64,000 bases of DNA from Fervidobacterium pennivorans (GCF_001644665.1 NZ_CP011393.1:1572001-1636000), one strand, 5' to 3'. Counted from the first letter of the stretch, positions 50,430 to 62,321 are shown. Numbers and translations: made by a program. The notes: a model not told the origin generated them from the letters alone.

Positions 50430-53400
50430 TTATGCCAACTTTTCTTTTTCTTCGAGTGCATGTCTTGGCGTTTCTTCGTACTGAATGTTTGCAAATATTT
50501 CAAATCCTGTTCCAGCAGGTATGAGCTGTCCAACGATAACGTTTTCTTTCAAACCTTTGAGGTAATCGACCGCACCTTTGATTGCTGCGTCTGTTAATAC
50601 TTGTTGCGTTTGCTGGAAGCTTGCCGCGCTCAGCCAGCCTTCGTATTCAAGAGATGCCTGTGTAATTCTGAGTAGTTTTCTTCTGTATTTCACAGTTTCT
50701 TTTGGCATTATCTGGTAAACTTCTTTCTCCTTGCCATGGTTGATTACAAGGACATCTTTTACATTATACTTGATGAGTTGTTCCAAGAGTTCTTCTGTTA
50801 TTTCTTCCCCTTCTTTTGCAAGTTCTACAACTTGACCTTCTTCGTTCTTTATTAGGATATGCTTTGCGAGTACTTTTCCGATAACGCGTTTCCTGTTGAG
50901 CTCTATCTTCGCGTTGCCTTCCATTATTTCTCTATTAACTTTGTTGAGAATAGTGATTGGTACAAGGTCTCCTGGTAAGAAGTCGGTATCGCCTGGTTCA
51001 ATGACTTCGGCTTTGTTAAGCATCTGCCTAATTATCAGTTCAAAATGCTTATCATGGATATCGACACCTTGCTGTACGTAGACTTTCTTAATTTCTCTTA
51101 GTAGGTACATCGCAGTGTCTTCTACTCCAAGTTCCTCGAGAATCTTTCTCACTTTGAGAGAACCTGTTGTGAGCGACTGACCGGGTAAGACTTTTTGACC
51201 AACGGATACGTTTACTCTCACCCTTGATGGAACAACGTATTCGTGCATGGTTCCAAGCTCGTCTTGTACGTAAATCTTCTTTGGTTCGTCTTGAGAGATA
51301 TCAACTACAACGCCTTTAACTTTGGAGAATATACCTTCTGGATCTTTTGTCTTTTTCCTTGCTTCGAAGAGTTCCTCAACTCTTGGCAAACCTTGTGTGA
51401 TGTCAGCAGTTGTAGCGATACCACCTGTGTGGAACGTCCTCATTGTGAGCTGTGTACCCGGTTCGCCGATAGATTGAGCTGCCACGATACCTACAGATTC
51501 ACCAACGCTTACAACTTTATGGTTCGATAGGTCAAGACCGTAACATTTCGCGCATACACCGTGTTCAGCTTCGCATGTGAGTGGTGAGCGAACATAGATT
51601 TCCGGTCTAACTACAATGCTGTCTATGTTATTTTCCTCTAGCATTTTTGCAACTGTTACATCTATTTGTTCTTCTTCTACGGCAAGTTGTTTTTTCCGCT
51701 CTTTGTCCCAAACAACTTCCTCTGCTACTACGTTTCCAACGATTGGGTAGAGTTTTACTTTTACAGATTTAACACGCGCGTCTCTTAACTTTTTAATGAT
51801 TTCCCAGTTGAGTTCACTTTCAGCTGGCAGAACTTCTGTGCCAAGGTCGACATCTTCAGCAAGTTCCGTGTAAACCTCAGGAATGTTAATATCACTCAAA
51901 TCGAGAACTTTTTCTTCAACAACAGGGACTCTCTTTTTGTAATTTGACAAGAACTTAGCATCATCGTCAAGTATCACTGTATCTCTCTGGTAAACCTTTC
52001 CTGTTTCTGGGTTAACTAATATGCTGCCGCTTCCTGGTTCGTAGACGTCCTTTGCTAACACTCGACCGAATATGAAATCTTCTATTTTTTCAACAACGAA
52101 GTTGTCAGAACTCTTAAGTATCGCTGCCCTAACACCTTCGTGCGTTCCACAATCTGGTTGTGTGATTACAACGCTCTGAACAACGTCAACGAGCCTTCTT
52201 GTAAGGTATCCAGCAGAGCTTGTTCGCAACGCGGTATCGGCTGAACCTTTTCTCGCACCGTGTGTACTGATAAAGAATTCAAGGACTGAGAGTCCTTCTC
52301 GGAAGTTTGAAAGAATCGGAATTTCAATGGTTCTACCAGATGGGTCTGCCATAAGACCACGCATACCAGAAAGTTGTTTGAGCTGGTCTTTGTTACCCCT
52401 AGCTCCGGAATCAACCATTATGAACACCGGGTTGAATGGATTTTCACCGAGATATTTGTAGGTCTCTTCTTGGACCAAATCTGTGGCTTTGGTCCAAATC
52501 TTTATCGTCTCTTTGTATTTTTCTTCATCGCTCAGTAAACCTTCCTCGTAAAGTCTCTCTATCTCATCTATCTTTTTCATCGCTTCAGTGATGATTTCGT
52601 TTTTCTTCGGAGAAATGAGGAAGTCTTTCAAACTGACCGTTAAACCGGAAATCGTGGCGTAGTGGAATCCAAGCGTTTTTATATCATCAAGCAGGTCTGC
52701 TGTCCTATCAATACCGTGCTTTTTGAAAGTTTTGTAAACAACATCTTTGATTCCGTTCTTTCCGAACGTTTTGTTGTAATCTCTGAGTTCCTCTGGAAGA
52801 ATCGAGTTGAATATGACTCTACCGAATGTTGTTTTTATGACCTTATCGTCAATTTTGACAAGTATTGGTTCATGTAGCTTTATGTAACCAAATTCGTAAG
52901 CGATTTCCGCTTCCTCTGGGCTTGCGAATTTCCATTTGATATCTTCCGGTTGAACTTTATCGTAGTTCTTATCGACCATCGTTAGGTAGTAAATACCGGC
53001 AACAATATCCTTACCGGGCATCGATATAGGTTTTCCATGTGCCGGGGAGATTATGTTGTACCTTGATAACATTAGTAACCTTGCTTCCGCTTGCGCTGCT
53101 GGCGAAAGCGGTAGATGGACTGCCATCTGGTCACCATCGAAGTCTGCGTTGAACGGTGGACATACCAGTGGATGCAGTTGTATAGCGTTACCTTCTATAA
53201 GTTTTGGCTCGAAAGCTTGGATAGACATCCTGTGCAGTGTTGGAGCTCTGTTGAGTAAGACAACCCTTCCCTGAATAACCTTCTCAAGTTTTTCCCAAGC
53301 TTTCGGGTCTTCTCTTTGGAGTTCTTTTCTGTATTTTTTAACTTTTGTCTGTGTAGCTTCCGCATTTTCCTCTTTTGAAAGTTCGGCAATAACGAACGGT

Positions 53401-55382
53401 TCAAAGAGTTCAAGAGCCATCTTCTTTGGCAAACCACATTCGTGTATCTTCAGATGAGGACCAACGACAATAACGGCTCGACCTGAATAGTCAACACGTT
53501 TACCAAGTAGATTTCTTCTGAAGCGTCCTTTCTTTCCTCTAATGAGATCAGTAAGTGATTTCAAAGGTCTACCATTTCTATCTGTATAAGCTTTTCCAAT
53601 TTTTCCATTGTATATCAGATTATCAACGGCCTCTTGTAACATACGCTTTTCGTTTCTGATTATGACTTCAGGTGCATTCATTTCATACAATCTCTTGAGT
53701 CGATTGTTTCTCATTATGACCCTTCTGTAAAGGTCATTGAGGTCTGTTGTTGCGAAACGTCCACCATCTATCTGTATCATTGGTCTTATTTCTGGTGGAA
53801 CAACTGGCAAGACCTCCAGAACCATCCACTCAGGTTTTGTTCCACTTTCCATTAAATCTTTAACTATTCTTAGTTTTTTTAACAATTTCTTGGCTCTTAC
53901 GCTGCTTTTTGGAATTTTGTTAAGTTCGTTTTCCAGCTCGGTTTTCATAACTTCGAGATCAAGTTGTTGCAACAGCTTCTTGATTGCTGCAGCTCCAGTC
54001 TCAGCTTCAATCTTTCCTGGGTATATCATGCTGTAAGCTTCGTAATCTTGCTGAGTGATTATTTGACCTCTTGTGATACCAGTTTCTTCCGCAATCTGTG
54101 GGTCAATGTATGTGACCACCATTATTGGTTTATCGTTTTCAACTTGTTCTTCAACAACAAACATGCCATGGTAGTGCTGGCTGAAGATTTTGTACTCTTC
54201 AATAGATAGTTTCTCATCTTCGAAGAGGAATCTGTCGGCAATAACATCGCCAGCTTTTACCATTTCCCCGTCCTGAACATATATAGTCGCTCCTTCAAAA
54301 ACAGGATACGTTTTGGATGACTGGACATTCTCAATGTATATTGTTCCAGTTGTAATGACTTCGTAGCTTCCGTTTTCAAGAGGTCTCAGGTTAAGGTTCC
54401 TGCTAAACTTCACAGTTCCTGACAACGGTGCTATGATACGAGGCAATATAGTTTCTGTCGTCAATTGTTGCCCTTTCTTTATTTTATCTCCATTCTTCAC
54501 TAATGCTCTTACACCGTATGGTAGCGTGAATGTTATCGGTGTATTTTTACTTGTTGGGAGAGGATTAAGAGTAATAGTTTCTGAAACTTCGTCGACTTCT
54601 ACGGTTCCGTCAAATGGTGCGAAAATGGCATCGACCCTTTTTTCTGAGACTATTTCATCACCTTGGTTGACGAAATCTCCATCTTTAACCCTGAGTTCCA
54701 TTCCGCTGTAAACACGTAGTTCGGTTCTTATAATGTTCCTTATTGTTATCCAATAAATATCTCTGTCTGTGTGTGTTCTTTCATGCTTTATATGAACCTC
54801 ACCATCTATATCAGCTACAAGCGGAGTCCTTGGTTCTTTTACTATATATGCAGGTGACACTTCAAAATCCCATTTTTTCGCGTAGATTTCGTATTCAGTT
54901 TGGTTCAATATAGAGCCTTTCACAAAAGGTGTGTTCTTTGGGTCGGTGACTATAAGGACCCTTTCGTTTACCCTTCTACTACCAAAATAGACGATGTTTT
55001 CTATATCCTTTACTGTCATGTCAAGTAACGTGGCGATGACACTTGGAGTGTTTTTAAGATACCAGACATGCGTAACAGGAGCAGCCAATTCGATATGCCC
55101 AAATCGGCGCCTTCTTGCATCTCTTGATTCGACCCTAACTCCACATTTTTCACAAACTGTACCTTCGTACTTTTTACCACTGTACTTTCCACAAGCACAT
55201 TCATAGTCTTTTACAGGTCCAAATATTCTTTCGCAAAATAGTCCATCTCTTTCTGGTTTGAAGGTACGGTAGTTTATCGTTTCTGCTTTCTTCACTTCTC
55301 CACTTGACCAGCTTCTGATAACTTCGGGGGATGCCACCGCCACTTTTACTTTCGCAATTTTCCTTTTGAAAGAAGAACTCAT
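50430..55382 (-). CDS. rpoC: DNA-directed RNA polymerase beta' subunit
   Basis: This 1650-residue subunit carries the catalytic [12 protein letters not shown] loop with its three aspartates, and an N-terminal zinc site ([19 protein letters not shown]). It has a second zinc site ([11 protein letters not shown]), and [10 protein letters not shown] in the bridge/trigger region. It is longer than E. coli RpoC (1407 residues); the excess lies in a beta-rich insertion after about residue 150 (repeats of DGEHVKxGDxI type). Large insertions in this place are known in Thermotogota. The ATG has AGGAGGG seven bases upstream and follows rpoB by 53 bases. Confidence 0.97.
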   Translation of the reverse strand: MSSSFKRKIAKVKVAVASPEVIRSWSSGEVKKAETINYRTFKPERDGLFCERIFGPVKDYECACGKYSGKKYEGTVCEKCGVRVESRDARRRRFGHIELAAPVTHVWYLKNTPSVIATLLDMTVKDIENIVYFGSRRVNERVLIVTDPKNTPFVKGSILNQTEYEIYAKKWDFEVSPAYIVKEPRTPLVADIDGEVHIKHERTHTDRDIYWITIRNIIRTELRVYSGMELRVKDGDFVNQGDEIVSEKRVDAIFAPFDGTVEVDEVSETITLNPLPTSKNTPITFTLPYGVRALVKNGDKIKKGQQLTTETILPRIIAPLSGTVKFSRNLNLRPLENGSYEVITTGTIYIENVQSSKTYPVFEGATIYVQDGEMVKAGDVIADRFLFEDEKLSIEEYKIFSQHYHGMFVVEEQVENDKPIMVVTYIDPQIAEETGITRGQIITQQDYEAYSMIYPGKIEAETGAAAIKKLLQQLDLEVMKTELENELNKIPKSSVRAKKLLKKLRIVKDLMESGTKPEWMVLEVLPVVPPEIRPMIQIDGGRFATTDLNDLYRRVIMRNNRLKRLYEMNAPEVIIRNEKRMLQEAVDNLIYNGKIGKAYTDRNGRPLKSLTDLIRGKKGRFRRNLLGKRVDYSGRAVIVVGPHLKIHECGLPKKMALELFEPFVIAELSKEENAEATQTKVKKYRKELQREDPKAWEKLEKVIQGRVVLLNRAPTLHRMSIQAFEPKLIEGNAIQLHPLVCPPFNADFDGDQMAVHLPLSPAAQAEARLLMLSRYNIISPAHGKPISMPGKDIVAGIYYLTMVDKNYDKVQPEDIKWKFASPEEAEIAYEFGYIKLHEPILVKIDDKVIKTTFGRVIFNSILPEELRDYNKTFGKNGIKDVVYKTFKKHGIDRTADLLDDIKTLGFHYATISGLTVSLKDFLISPKKNEIITEAMKKIDEIERLYEEGLLSDEEKYKETIKIWTKATDLVQEETYKYLGENPFNPVFIMVDSGARGNKDQLKQLSGMRGLMADPSGRTIEIPILSNFREGLSVLEFFISTHGARKGSADTALRTSSAGYLTRRLVDVVQSVVITQPDCGTHEGVRAAILKSSDNFVVEKIEDFIFGRVLAKDVYEPGSGSILVNPETGKVYQRDTVILDDDAKFLSNYKKRVPVVEEKVLDLSDINIPEVYTELAEDVDLGTEVLPAESELNWEIIKKLRDARVKSVKVKLYPIVGNVVAEEVVWDKERKKQLAVEEEQIDVTVAKMLEENNIDSIVVRPEIYVRSPLTCEAEHGVCAKCYGLDLSNHKVVSVGESVGIVAAQSIGEPGTQLTMRTFHTGGIATTADITQGLPRVEELFEARKKTKDPEGIFSKVKGVVVDISQDEPKKIYVQDELGTMHEYVVPSRVRVNVSVGQKVLPGQSLTTGSLKVRKILEELGVEDTAMYLLREIKKVYVQQGVDIHDKHFELIIRQMLNKAEVIEPGDTDFLPGDLVPITILNKVNREIMEGNAKIELNRKRVIGKVLAKHILIKNEEGQVVELAKEGEEITEELLEQLIKYNVKDVLVINHGKEKEVYQIMPKETVKYRRKLLRITQASLEYEGWLSAASFQQTQQVLTDAAIKGAVDYLKGLKENVIVGQLIPAGTGFEIFANIQYEETPRHALEEKEKLA

Positions 55383-55435
55383 TCATTTTCCCTCCTCTTA
55401 ACGTCGGGTAAAAGCCTTATAGAACTTACCAAACC

Positions 55436-58400
55436 TTACAGTTTTTCGATATCTATTTCATTACCGTGCTCGTCGTAAACGCGGACATCGAGTGCGAGAC
55501 CTTTCAACTCTCTAACAAGGACCTTGAAGCTCTCGGGTAGACCTGGTTCTGGTAAGTTCTTACCTTTCATGATAGCTTTGTAAACTTCGGTTCTACCCTT
55601 GATATCGTCACTTTTTACTGTAAGCATTTCATTCAATGTGTAGGAAGCACCGTATGCTTCAAGTGCCCAGACTTCCATTTCACCGAACCTTTGTCCACCA
55701 AACTGAGCTTTACCACCGAGTGGTTGTTGGTGTATCAATGAGTAAGGTCCTGTTGCCCTCGCGTGAATTTTGTCCCTTGCAATGTGAATGAGTTTCATAA
55801 TGTACATGTAACCAACGAGCACCGGTGAATCGAATTCCTTACCTGTTCTTCCATCTCTGAGAATAACCTTACCTGATGGATTTTCTGGGTCATCTCCAAG
55901 GTGCAAATTAAGTTTTTCGCGAACTTTGTATAGTTCTGGCAATATTTCGTCTTCTTTAGCACCATCGAAAACAGGTGTAGCAAAGTGTCTGTTTGTTAAC
56001 TTTGCGAGCCAACCAAGAGAGGTTTCGAGCACTTGACCAATGTTCATACGTGATGGAACACCCAATGGGCTTAAGACTACTTGGACCGGTGTTCCGTCTG
56101 GTAGGAACGGCATGTCTTCTTTTGGAAGAATCATTGATACGACACCCTTGTTACCGTGCCTACCGGCAAGTTTGTCACCAACTTCAAGAGGTTTTCTGGT
56201 TGCAAGATAGACTCGAACAAGTGTATTCACACCAGGACCAAGGTCTCCGACTTCTTCTTTGTGGAATACGTGTACACCGATGACCCTACCTTCAACACCG
56301 TGCGGAACTCTGAGTGACGAATCCTTGACGTCTTTACCTTTTTCTCCGAAGACGGATCTCATAATTTTTTCTTCCGGTGTTGCATCACTTTCACCTTTTG
56401 GTGTTACCTTACCAACAAGGATATCTTGCGAGGTGAAGTATTTTTGTTTACCAACGTAGGCACCTATTCGGATAATTCCGTTTTCATCGAGATTTCTCAA
56501 ATTTTCCTTCGAGACATTTGGTATTTCCGCAGTGATTTCCTCTGGACCAACCCTTGTTTCTCTTGCTGTTGTTTCATAGACTTCGATGTGTACAGATGTG
56601 AACGTTTCTTCTTCTAGTAGTTCTTCGCTTACCAGTATAGCGTCTTCGAAGTTGTAACCTTCCCATGGAAGGAACGCAACGAGCACGTTCTTACCGAGTG
56701 CAAGTTCTCCGTTATCTGTCGCTGGACCATCAGCAATTGGTGTACCTTTCTTTACAAAATCTCCAACATTAACAATAGGCTTTTGATTGATACAGGTATC
56801 TTGGTTTGACCTAACGTATTTCAAAAGTGTATATTCATCGAGTACTGGATTTCCTTTCTTGTCATAAAGTGGGGTGCCATTTTCGTCTGTTCTGTGGATG
56901 ACTATTTTTCTGGCATCGACCTTTTTGACAATTCCGTCGTGTTTTGCCAATACGACATGTCCAGAATAGATAGCAGCTGGGTATTCCATACCAGTTCCAA
57001 CAAGTGGAGCTTCAGATTTGATAAGTGGAACCGCTTGTCTTTGCATGTTAGAACCCATCAAAGCACGGTTAGCGTCGTCATGTTCGAGGAACGGTATCAG
57101 TGATGTTGTAACACTGACAATTTGTTTTGGTGATATATCGACAAAGTCGACTTCGTTTTTGTGCACGTAGACTACTTTTTCAAGATATCTAACTGGGACT
57201 TTTTCTTGCAATATGTTACCATTTTCATCTCTTGGTATTGTTGATGACGCAATTCTGTAGTTTTCTTCTTCATCTGCAGCAAGATAAACGACTTCGTCAG
57301 TTATTCTACCATTGACAACCTTTCTGTATGGTGTCACAAGGAAACCGAATTTATCGATTGTGGCATAAACAGCGAGAGAGGTGATAAGACCTATGTTACC
57401 ACCTTCTGGTGTTTCAATTGGACACATCCTTCCATAGTGAGAGTGGTGAACGTCACGAACTTCAAACCTTGCCCTTTCTCTCTTTAATCCGCCAGGTCCG
57501 ACAGCTGTAAGCCTTCGTTTGTGTGTTAATTCAGCGATTGGGTTGACCTGGTCCATAAATTGTGAAAGTGGGTTCGTTGCAAAGAAACTGTTAAGCGAAG
57601 CGACGACGTTTCTCAAATTAATCAAACTTGGAATCGATATCTTATCTAAGCTTGTATAGGTTGCAAGTTTTTCTTGAATTTGATGGACAGATTTTGAGAA
57701 CGCTCTTTCGAATTCTGAACCTATCAATTCACCAACTGTTTTGACCCGTTTATTTGAAAGGTGGTCTTTTGTATCAAGAGTTTCCGGGTGTTTTTCAACT
57801 TCAAGTAGCATTCTAACAACCAAGATTATATCCATCGGTGTAAGAGCATCGGAAGTCTCCATGTACTCAACATTCTCAACACTCTTTGGATTTCTTCCTT
57901 CTATTTCAACAAGGTATTTTCTGTACGTGTTTGTCAATTTTTTGTTCATTTTGTACCTACCGACTTCGGTAAGTTCGAAGCGTTCAGGATTAAAATAAAG
58001 ATTATTCCAGAAGGATTTTGCAGCGTTGTATCTAAACACCTCGCCAGGGCGCAGTTCTTTGTATATTTCCATGTAAGCCCTAAGCTCGCTGATATTCTCT
58101 TCAAGAGGCATTTTTAGCCTTTCCTTAAGCTTCAGATAGGTCTTATGTATGTATTTATTTGCAACTTTTATTCTATCAATCCCATGTTCTCTAAATATCT
58201 CAACAAGTGTGGGCGTTAATACTGAACCTTTTTCAGCGAGGACCTCTCCAGATTTTGAAACAACTTTTTCAAGAATTATAACCCCTTCTGCTTGTTTCAA
58301 TGAGTAATCATCTTCAACGTCTATGTAAGTTGGGAATAGAGAAAGGATATCGATATCGTTTTGATAACCAAGGGTTTTTAAGACCAAGAAAAGGTTCAGC

Positions 58401-58984
58401 TTTTTCCTTCTATCGATTCTTGCATACAAGGTTTCATCATTGAGATTGAGCAATATTTCAAGCCACACACCTCTGACTGGTAGGAAGTGTGCTACATATA
58501 TCGGCTTTGCTCCTATGTTTTTGGTTGGTTCCTCGACAAAATAGACTCCTGGGCTTCTTACGAGCTGACTGACGACAACTCTTTCAACACCGTTTATCAC
58601 GAACGTTTGATTTTCAGTCATGATAGGATAATTGCCAAGACTTACTTCTTCTTCGCGCATTTCTCCTGTTGACAAATCAGTAACTCTCACCGTTGCGTAA
58701 AACGGTGCGACATACGTGAGAAGACGCTGTTTACACTCTTCGACCGAGTGAAGAGGCTCACCTACACGAAATCCAACGAATTCGAGGCTGAAACCTTTGT
58801 CTCTTCTACCCTCGGTCTTCACTGACGTTATGGGGCTGAACTTCTTGAGGATACGCAAAATACCATGGTCCAATAACTCCTTGAAGGATTTATGCTGGAT
58901 TTCTACGAGGTCTGGGACGTTGAGAATCTCATCAACCTTTCCGAAGGAGTACCTTATCCTCTTGCCCACTTGATAAGTTTTCAA
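55436..58984 (-). CDS. rpoB: DNA-directed RNA polymerase beta subunit
   Basis: This subunit of about 1182 residues has the rifampicin-site region [20 protein letters not shown] followed by [10 protein letters not shown], then [17 protein letters not shown]. The active-site-side [18 protein letters not shown] and the C-terminal [17 protein letters not shown] are also present. The rifampicin cluster differs from E. coli at several places (V for N518, T for S531). I choose TTG 58984 as start, with GAGGTGA six bases upstream; the longer frame uses the GTG within that site. It probably belongs to an operon with rplL and rplJ, with a terminator-like hairpin between. Confidence 0.97.
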   Translation of the reverse strand: MKTYQVGKRIRYSFGKVDEILNVPDLVEIQHKSFKELLDHGILRILKKFSPITSVKTEGRRDKGFSLEFVGFRVGEPLHSVEECKQRLLTYVAPFYATVRVTDLSTGEMREEEVSLGNYPIMTENQTFVINGVERVVVSQLVRSPGVYFVEEPTKNIGAKPIYVAHFLPVRGVWLEILLNLNDETLYARIDRRKKLNLFLVLKTLGYQNDIDILSLFPTYIDVEDDYSLKQAEGVIILEKVVSKSGEVLAEKGSVLTPTLVEIFREHGIDRIKVANKYIHKTYLKLKERLKMPLEENISELRAYMEIYKELRPGEVFRYNAAKSFWNNLYFNPERFELTEVGRYKMNKKLTNTYRKYLVEIEGRNPKSVENVEYMETSDALTPMDIILVVRMLLEVEKHPETLDTKDHLSNKRVKTVGELIGSEFERAFSKSVHQIQEKLATYTSLDKISIPSLINLRNVVASLNSFFATNPLSQFMDQVNPIAELTHKRRLTAVGPGGLKRERARFEVRDVHHSHYGRMCPIETPEGGNIGLITSLAVYATIDKFGFLVTPYRKVVNGRITDEVVYLAADEEENYRIASSTIPRDENGNILQEKVPVRYLEKVVYVHKNEVDFVDISPKQIVSVTTSLIPFLEHDDANRALMGSNMQRQAVPLIKSEAPLVGTGMEYPAAIYSGHVVLAKHDGIVKKVDARKIVIHRTDENGTPLYDKKGNPVLDEYTLLKYVRSNQDTCINQKPIVNVGDFVKKGTPIADGPATDNGELALGKNVLVAFLPWEGYNFEDAILVSEELLEEETFTSVHIEVYETTARETRVGPEEITAEIPNVSKENLRNLDENGIIRIGAYVGKQKYFTSQDILVGKVTPKGESDATPEEKIMRSVFGEKGKDVKDSSLRVPHGVEGRVIGVHVFHKEEVGDLGPGVNTLVRVYLATRKPLEVGDKLAGRHGNKGVVSMILPKEDMPFLPDGTPVQVVLSPLGVPSRMNIGQVLETSLGWLAKLTNRHFATPVFDGAKEDEILPELYKVREKLNLHLGDDPENPSGKVILRDGRTGKEFDSPVLVGYMYIMKLIHIARDKIHARATGPYSLIHQQPLGGKAQFGGQRFGEMEVWALEAYGASYTLNEMLTVKSDDIKGRTEVYKAIMKGKNLPEPGLPESFKVLVRELKGLALDVRVYDEHGNEIDIEKL

Positions 58985-59201
58985 TCTGATCACCTCTTCC
59001 TAAAGTGTCGATACAGAATGGTTGGAAATTACGCACTGTGAGGGGCTAAAAGAGCTGAGTATATAAATAAAAAACGTAGGGTTCTAATGAACCTATTCGA
59101 TGCTGTAACTCTAGGGAATTTTTTAGAATGTTTATGCATGTTTATGTTCGTCATTTGGGTCATGTTAGACAATAATACCGCAATTATATATTAAATCATA
59201 A

Positions 59202-59234
59202 AAACCCCGCACTGTGTAGTACTGTGCGGGGTTT
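59202..59234 (-). terminator. Terminator or attenuator between rplL and rpoB
   Basis: The 11-bp stem AAACCCCGCAC with GTGCGGGGTTT is followed on the minus strand by TTTTTATGATTTAAT. In many bacteria a leaky hairpin here sets the ratio of ribosomal protein to polymerase. In the remaining gap (58985-59201) I see only a weak candidate TATACT box near 59085. Confidence 0.8.
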
Positions 59235-59266
59235 GATACACAATATTCTTTGTTTTGAAAAATATG

Positions 59267-59656
59267 TTACTTAATTTCAACTTCTCCGCCGACTTCTGCG
59301 ATCTTTTTCTTGATTTCTTCTGCTTCTTCCTTCTTAACTCCTTGTTTGATGAATGCATCTGGTGCGCCAGCTTTTTCAACAAGGTCTTTTGCTTCCTTGA
59401 GTCCGAGTCCTGTGATTTCTCTGACAACCTTGATGACTTCAACTTTCTTCTGACCAAAGCTCTTGAGGAGAACATCAAATGTGTCTTTTTCTTCTGCTGC
59501 CGCTGCTGGGGCTGCTGCTGCCGCTGCAACCGGCATTGCTGCCATGACTGGGGCTGCTGCGCTAACGCCGAATCTTTCTTCAAGCATCTTAACAAGTTCT
59601 GCAAGTTCCGCAACTGTTAATGACTCAATAGCTTTTACGAGTTCTTCCAATGTCAT
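59267..59656 (-). CDS. rplL: 50S ribosomal protein L7/L12
   Basis: This protein of about 129 residues forms the ribosomal stalk that recruits elongation factors. It has an N-terminal dimer helix region ([20 protein letters not shown]), an alanine-rich hinge, and the conserved C-terminal domain ([20 protein letters not shown]...[14 protein letters not shown]). The ATG at 59656 has GAGGTG six bases upstream. Confidence 0.97.
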   Translation of the reverse strand: MTLEELVKAIESLTVAELAELVKMLEERFGVSAAAPVMAAMPVAAAAAAPAAAAEEKDTFDVLLKSFGQKKVEVIKVVREITGLGLKEAKDLVEKAGAPDAFIKQGVKKEEAEEIKKKIAEVGGEVEIK

Positions 59657-59723
59657 AATATACACCTCCTGATAAGTTTACCTTATGTTTTTGTTCTAAC
59701 CAACTAGTACTAAATACTTAAAA

Positions 59724-60272
59724 TTACTGTTTTTCCTTTTGTTCCTTAATAGCGTTAAGAGCATACAATACACTTCTAAGCACACCTGCGAGAGAGTTGA
59801 CAAGGCCGCGAATAGGTGCTTGGATACCACCAACAACCATTGCAAGTAGTTGCTCTCTTGATGGGAGCTTGGACAAGTTTTCGAGTTGGTCTCCTGCAAA
59901 GAACTTTCTTTCCAGGTACAACCCTTTGCAAACAGGTGTTCCTTTGTTTTCTTTAACAAAGTTGTAGAATATCTTGATGGCCTCAACAGGGTCTGCTTTA
60001 GCATTCACGTAAAGAACTGCGGTTGGTCCAAAAAGCGCATTGTCGTGACCCTCGAGGTCATACTCTGCATTTTTGAGAGCCATCCTTAAGAGAGTGTTCT
60101 TAACAACCGTAAATCTTGCGTCGTTACCAAGCTTTTCTCTTAAACCTCTTCTAAGTTTTGTCATCTGTGCAACTGTAAGTCCGGTAAAGTCCGCGAAAAG
60201 TACCAATGAAGAATTCTTAAAAGTCTCTGTTAACTCGTTAACAAGTTGTTCCTTCTCAGGTCTCTTAAGCAC
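59724..60272 (-). CDS. rplJ: 50S ribosomal protein L10
   Basis: This 182-residue protein is the base of the L7/L12 stalk and, with L12, represses its own leader. The N-terminal domain (VLFADFTGLTVAQMTKLRRGL...FTVVKNTLLRMAL) and the C-terminal helix region (GLVNSLAGVLRSVLYALNAI) that binds L12 dimers are visible. The GTG start has GGGAGG about seven bases upstream, right after the attenuator. rplK and rplA, usual upstream partners, are not here; ftsI is the upstream gene. Confidence 0.97.
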   Translation of the reverse strand: MLKRPEKEQLVNELTETFKNSSLVLFADFTGLTVAQMTKLRRGLREKLGNDARFTVVKNTLLRMALKNAEYDLEGHDNALFGPTAVLYVNAKADPVEAIKIFYNFVKENKGTPVCKGLYLERKFFAGDQLENLSKLPSREQLLAMVVGGIQAPIRGLVNSLAGVLRSVLYALNAIKEQKEKQ

Positions 60273-60294
60273 GTCGTCACCTCCCTAATCAAAT

Positions 60295-60440
60295 AAAAAA
60301 TGCCTCTTTACGAGGCACAGCGGAGGGAAAATAGCACCAATACGTGTACGATAAAACGCCAAGTAGGTGCTTTTCTATCCCTTCCGTGCCTCCTGCAGGC
60401 GCCCTGGTTTGTTTAGGGCTTTATTTAACCTGCAATCTAC
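60295..60440 (-). promoter_or_regulatory. L10 leader with switchable attenuator
   Basis: On the minus strand GAGGCAC (60392-60386) can pair with GTGCCTC (60318-60312), closing a long structured region with a GCACC/GGTGC stem inside, as in known L10 leaders. The same TGCCTC (60317-60312) can instead pair with GAGGCA (60306-60301), forming a hairpin directly followed by six T residues. The two structures exclude each other, so the leader can switch between reading through and stopping. Binding of L10 (with L12) is the known trigger in this RNA family; here it is inferred. Confidence 0.8.
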
Positions 60441-60468
60441 GGCAATCACTTATTTTAGGACATCGTTT

Positions 60469-60474
60469 ATTTTA
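60469..60474 (-). promoter_or_regulatory. Candidate promoter of rplJL-rpoBC
   Basis: TGGTAAAAT on the minus strand is an extended -10 placed about 25 bases upstream of the leader structure. No good -35 is visible; a second TAAAAT lies at 60452-60457. Confidence 0.45.
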
Positions 60475-60530
60475 CCAAAGTTTTCTGTTCTGTAGTGAAC
60501 AATGAGTAACATCTGTGTAAAGAAATAAGC

Positions 60531-62321
60531 TTATTGAACGATATGTTTCAAAGTTATTGGGGTATCCGTCAGCCAGACTTCGACAACTGTTACATTTGTT
60601 GCGTCGGATGTTGTGGCTGTCGCATACTTCTCTACATACAAACCCGTTCCGTTTAATTTTAACACAACACTTGTTGATTCGGCAAGCTCTTTGAGTTGTG
60701 AGATATTCCAACCAGTGATATCAGGAAGAGTTGTATAAGATGGTTTCTTAGGATTTATCAAATCATCCTGATATTGTTTTAATTTCAAAACAACTTCCTT
60801 AAAGAACGGTGCAGCAACGATACTACTTAGTTTTTCGGTTTGGGGGGAATCAACCCAGACCATTATAGTGTAAGGCTTATCTAAGATAGCTTGCCCTACG
60901 AAAACAGCAGTGACATCCTTTTTCTGGTTCTTTTGCGCTGTACCAGTTTTTCCAAGTATTTTTACTCCGTCTATCTTTGCATTTATACCGGTTCCTCTTT
61001 CCACGACATCTTCGAGCATTTGTTTTACAATATCGGCAGTTGCTTTCGATATAACTCGTTTCTTTGTCACTTCTTTTCCCTCATCGATAGTAGGTGTAAC
61101 GTAGATTCCGTCATTCACTATAGTATTAAAAGCAGCTAGTAATTGGATGGGGGTGACCCCTATTGATTGCCCGATGCCCATAAATGCCCAGTCGGCTTTG
61201 TACCACTTATCTGGAGGGTTAAGTTTTCCTGGAATCTCCCCTTGTAATTCTATACCTGTCTCCCTACCGAAACCAAAAGACTGGAAAATTTCGTAAAGCT
61301 TTTCAATACCGAAAGAATCAATGATTTTCTTTGTCGTAAAGATGGAAACCACGTTGCAGGAGTGAACTAGCCCATCGTAAAGATTGATATCCTTATGAAC
61401 TTCAAGGTCCTTAATTGTCAAATTCAAATCTTCGATAGGTTTCACGTAACCAGGACAGTAATAATTAGTATTTGGTGTGACAAGGCCTAGTTCTAGTGCT
61501 GCTGAAAATATAATAGGTTTAATTGTGGAGCCCGGTTCAATATACCCCATATAATAGGTAGGCCAACTCTGGGTGGTTAAAGCGGCTCTCACTTTCCCTG
61601 TATTACTTTCCATTACCAGCACTCCGACTTCTGTTGCTTGTTTTTTCGCCTTGTAATCCTGTGCCAATAAGTAAAGTTGTCTTTGGAGTTCACTATCTAT
61701 CGTAATCCTGACATTTTTTCCATTTTCGGGCTCAATTTTTACATAGTTCAAAGGTCTGCCAATTATTCCTGAATAAGTTACTGAGACAACACCGTCTCTG
61801 ATAGGTCTCAGTATTTTATCGAAATAAGCTTCTACACCACTGATTCCGTGTCTTTGATCAGTTTTACCAACGATTGCAGAGAGACCAAAATCTGATAAGG
61901 AAATACGGCGTTCCTCTGGAACTATCGCAACAAATTTCAAAAATTGAGTTGGAATCTTTTTTATTGCTTCCTGTCTGCTATTGACGATACCGAGTCTGAG
62001 AATATTTTTTTTATCGAGTTCGCTTAGCTGTTCAGATGCTCCAAAAGCGTTTAACAACCTTAGGAAATCTGGTGATTTCTTGAACGCGTTGCCTGCGAAG
62101 CTCCGCAAGTAATTCAAATCCAAATAAACACCATAAACAATCTCACTTGTAGCGAGCAGACGCCCGCGAGAATCGTAAATATTACCACGCAGTGCAGGAA
62201 CGTAACTTTTAACCGCGTACCGGTTAGTATATATATTTGTATAAACCTTTACAAGTAAGATAATTATCAAGACCGAAACAGTTAATAATACTAGTCTATA
62301 GCGGTATTTACTTCTTCTCAA
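60531..62321 (-). CDS. ftsI: Penicillin-binding transpeptidase FtsI/SpoVD type
   Basis: This 596-residue septal peptidoglycan transpeptidase has one N-terminal membrane helix (LVLLTVSVLIIILLVKVY) and an N-terminal pedestal domain (LRGNIYDSRGRLLA). The catalytic motifs are S265-TIK (EPGSTIKP), S321-CN (HSCNVVS) and KTGT at 458-461. A single PASTA-like domain ends the protein (LPDITGWNISQLKELAE). The TTG start overlaps the ftsL stop (TTGA). The ribosome site is weak, which suggests coupling to ftsL translation. Confidence 0.93.
   Translation of the reverse strand: MRRSKYRYRLVLLTVSVLIIILLVKVYTNIYTNRYAVKSYVPALRGNIYDSRGRLLATSEIVYGVYLDLNYLRSFAGNAFKKSPDFLRLLNAFGASEQLSELDKKNILRLGIVNSRQEAIKKIPTQFLKFVAIVPEERRISLSDFGLSAIVGKTDQRHGISGVEAYFDKILRPIRDGVVSVTYSGIIGRPLNYVKIEPENGKNVRITIDSELQRQLYLLAQDYKAKKQATEVGVLVMESNTGKVRAALTTQSWPTYYMGYIEPGSTIKPIIFSAALELGLVTPNTNYYCPGYVKPIEDLNLTIKDLEVHKDINLYDGLVHSCNVVSIFTTKKIIDSFGIEKLYEIFQSFGFGRETGIELQGEIPGKLNPPDKWYKADWAFMGIGQSIGVTPIQLLAAFNTIVNDGIYVTPTIDEGKEVTKKRVISKATADIVKQMLEDVVERGTGINAKIDGVKILGKTGTAQKNQKKDVTAVFVGQAILDKPYTIMVWVDSPQTEKLSSIVAAPFFKEVVLKLKQYQDDLINPKKPSYTTLPDITGWNISQLKELAESTSVVLKLNGTGLYVEKYATATTSDATNVTVVEVWLTDTPITLKHIVQ

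Noticed and set aside
59032-59216. Repeated CGCACTGTG at 59032-59040 and 59208-59216
   Set aside because: One copy is part of the rplL terminator stem; two copies of a 9-mer are too little to claim a signal.
58487-59672. Open frames opposite rpoB and rplL
   Set aside because: Antisense to highly conserved genes, with no start signals or family likeness.
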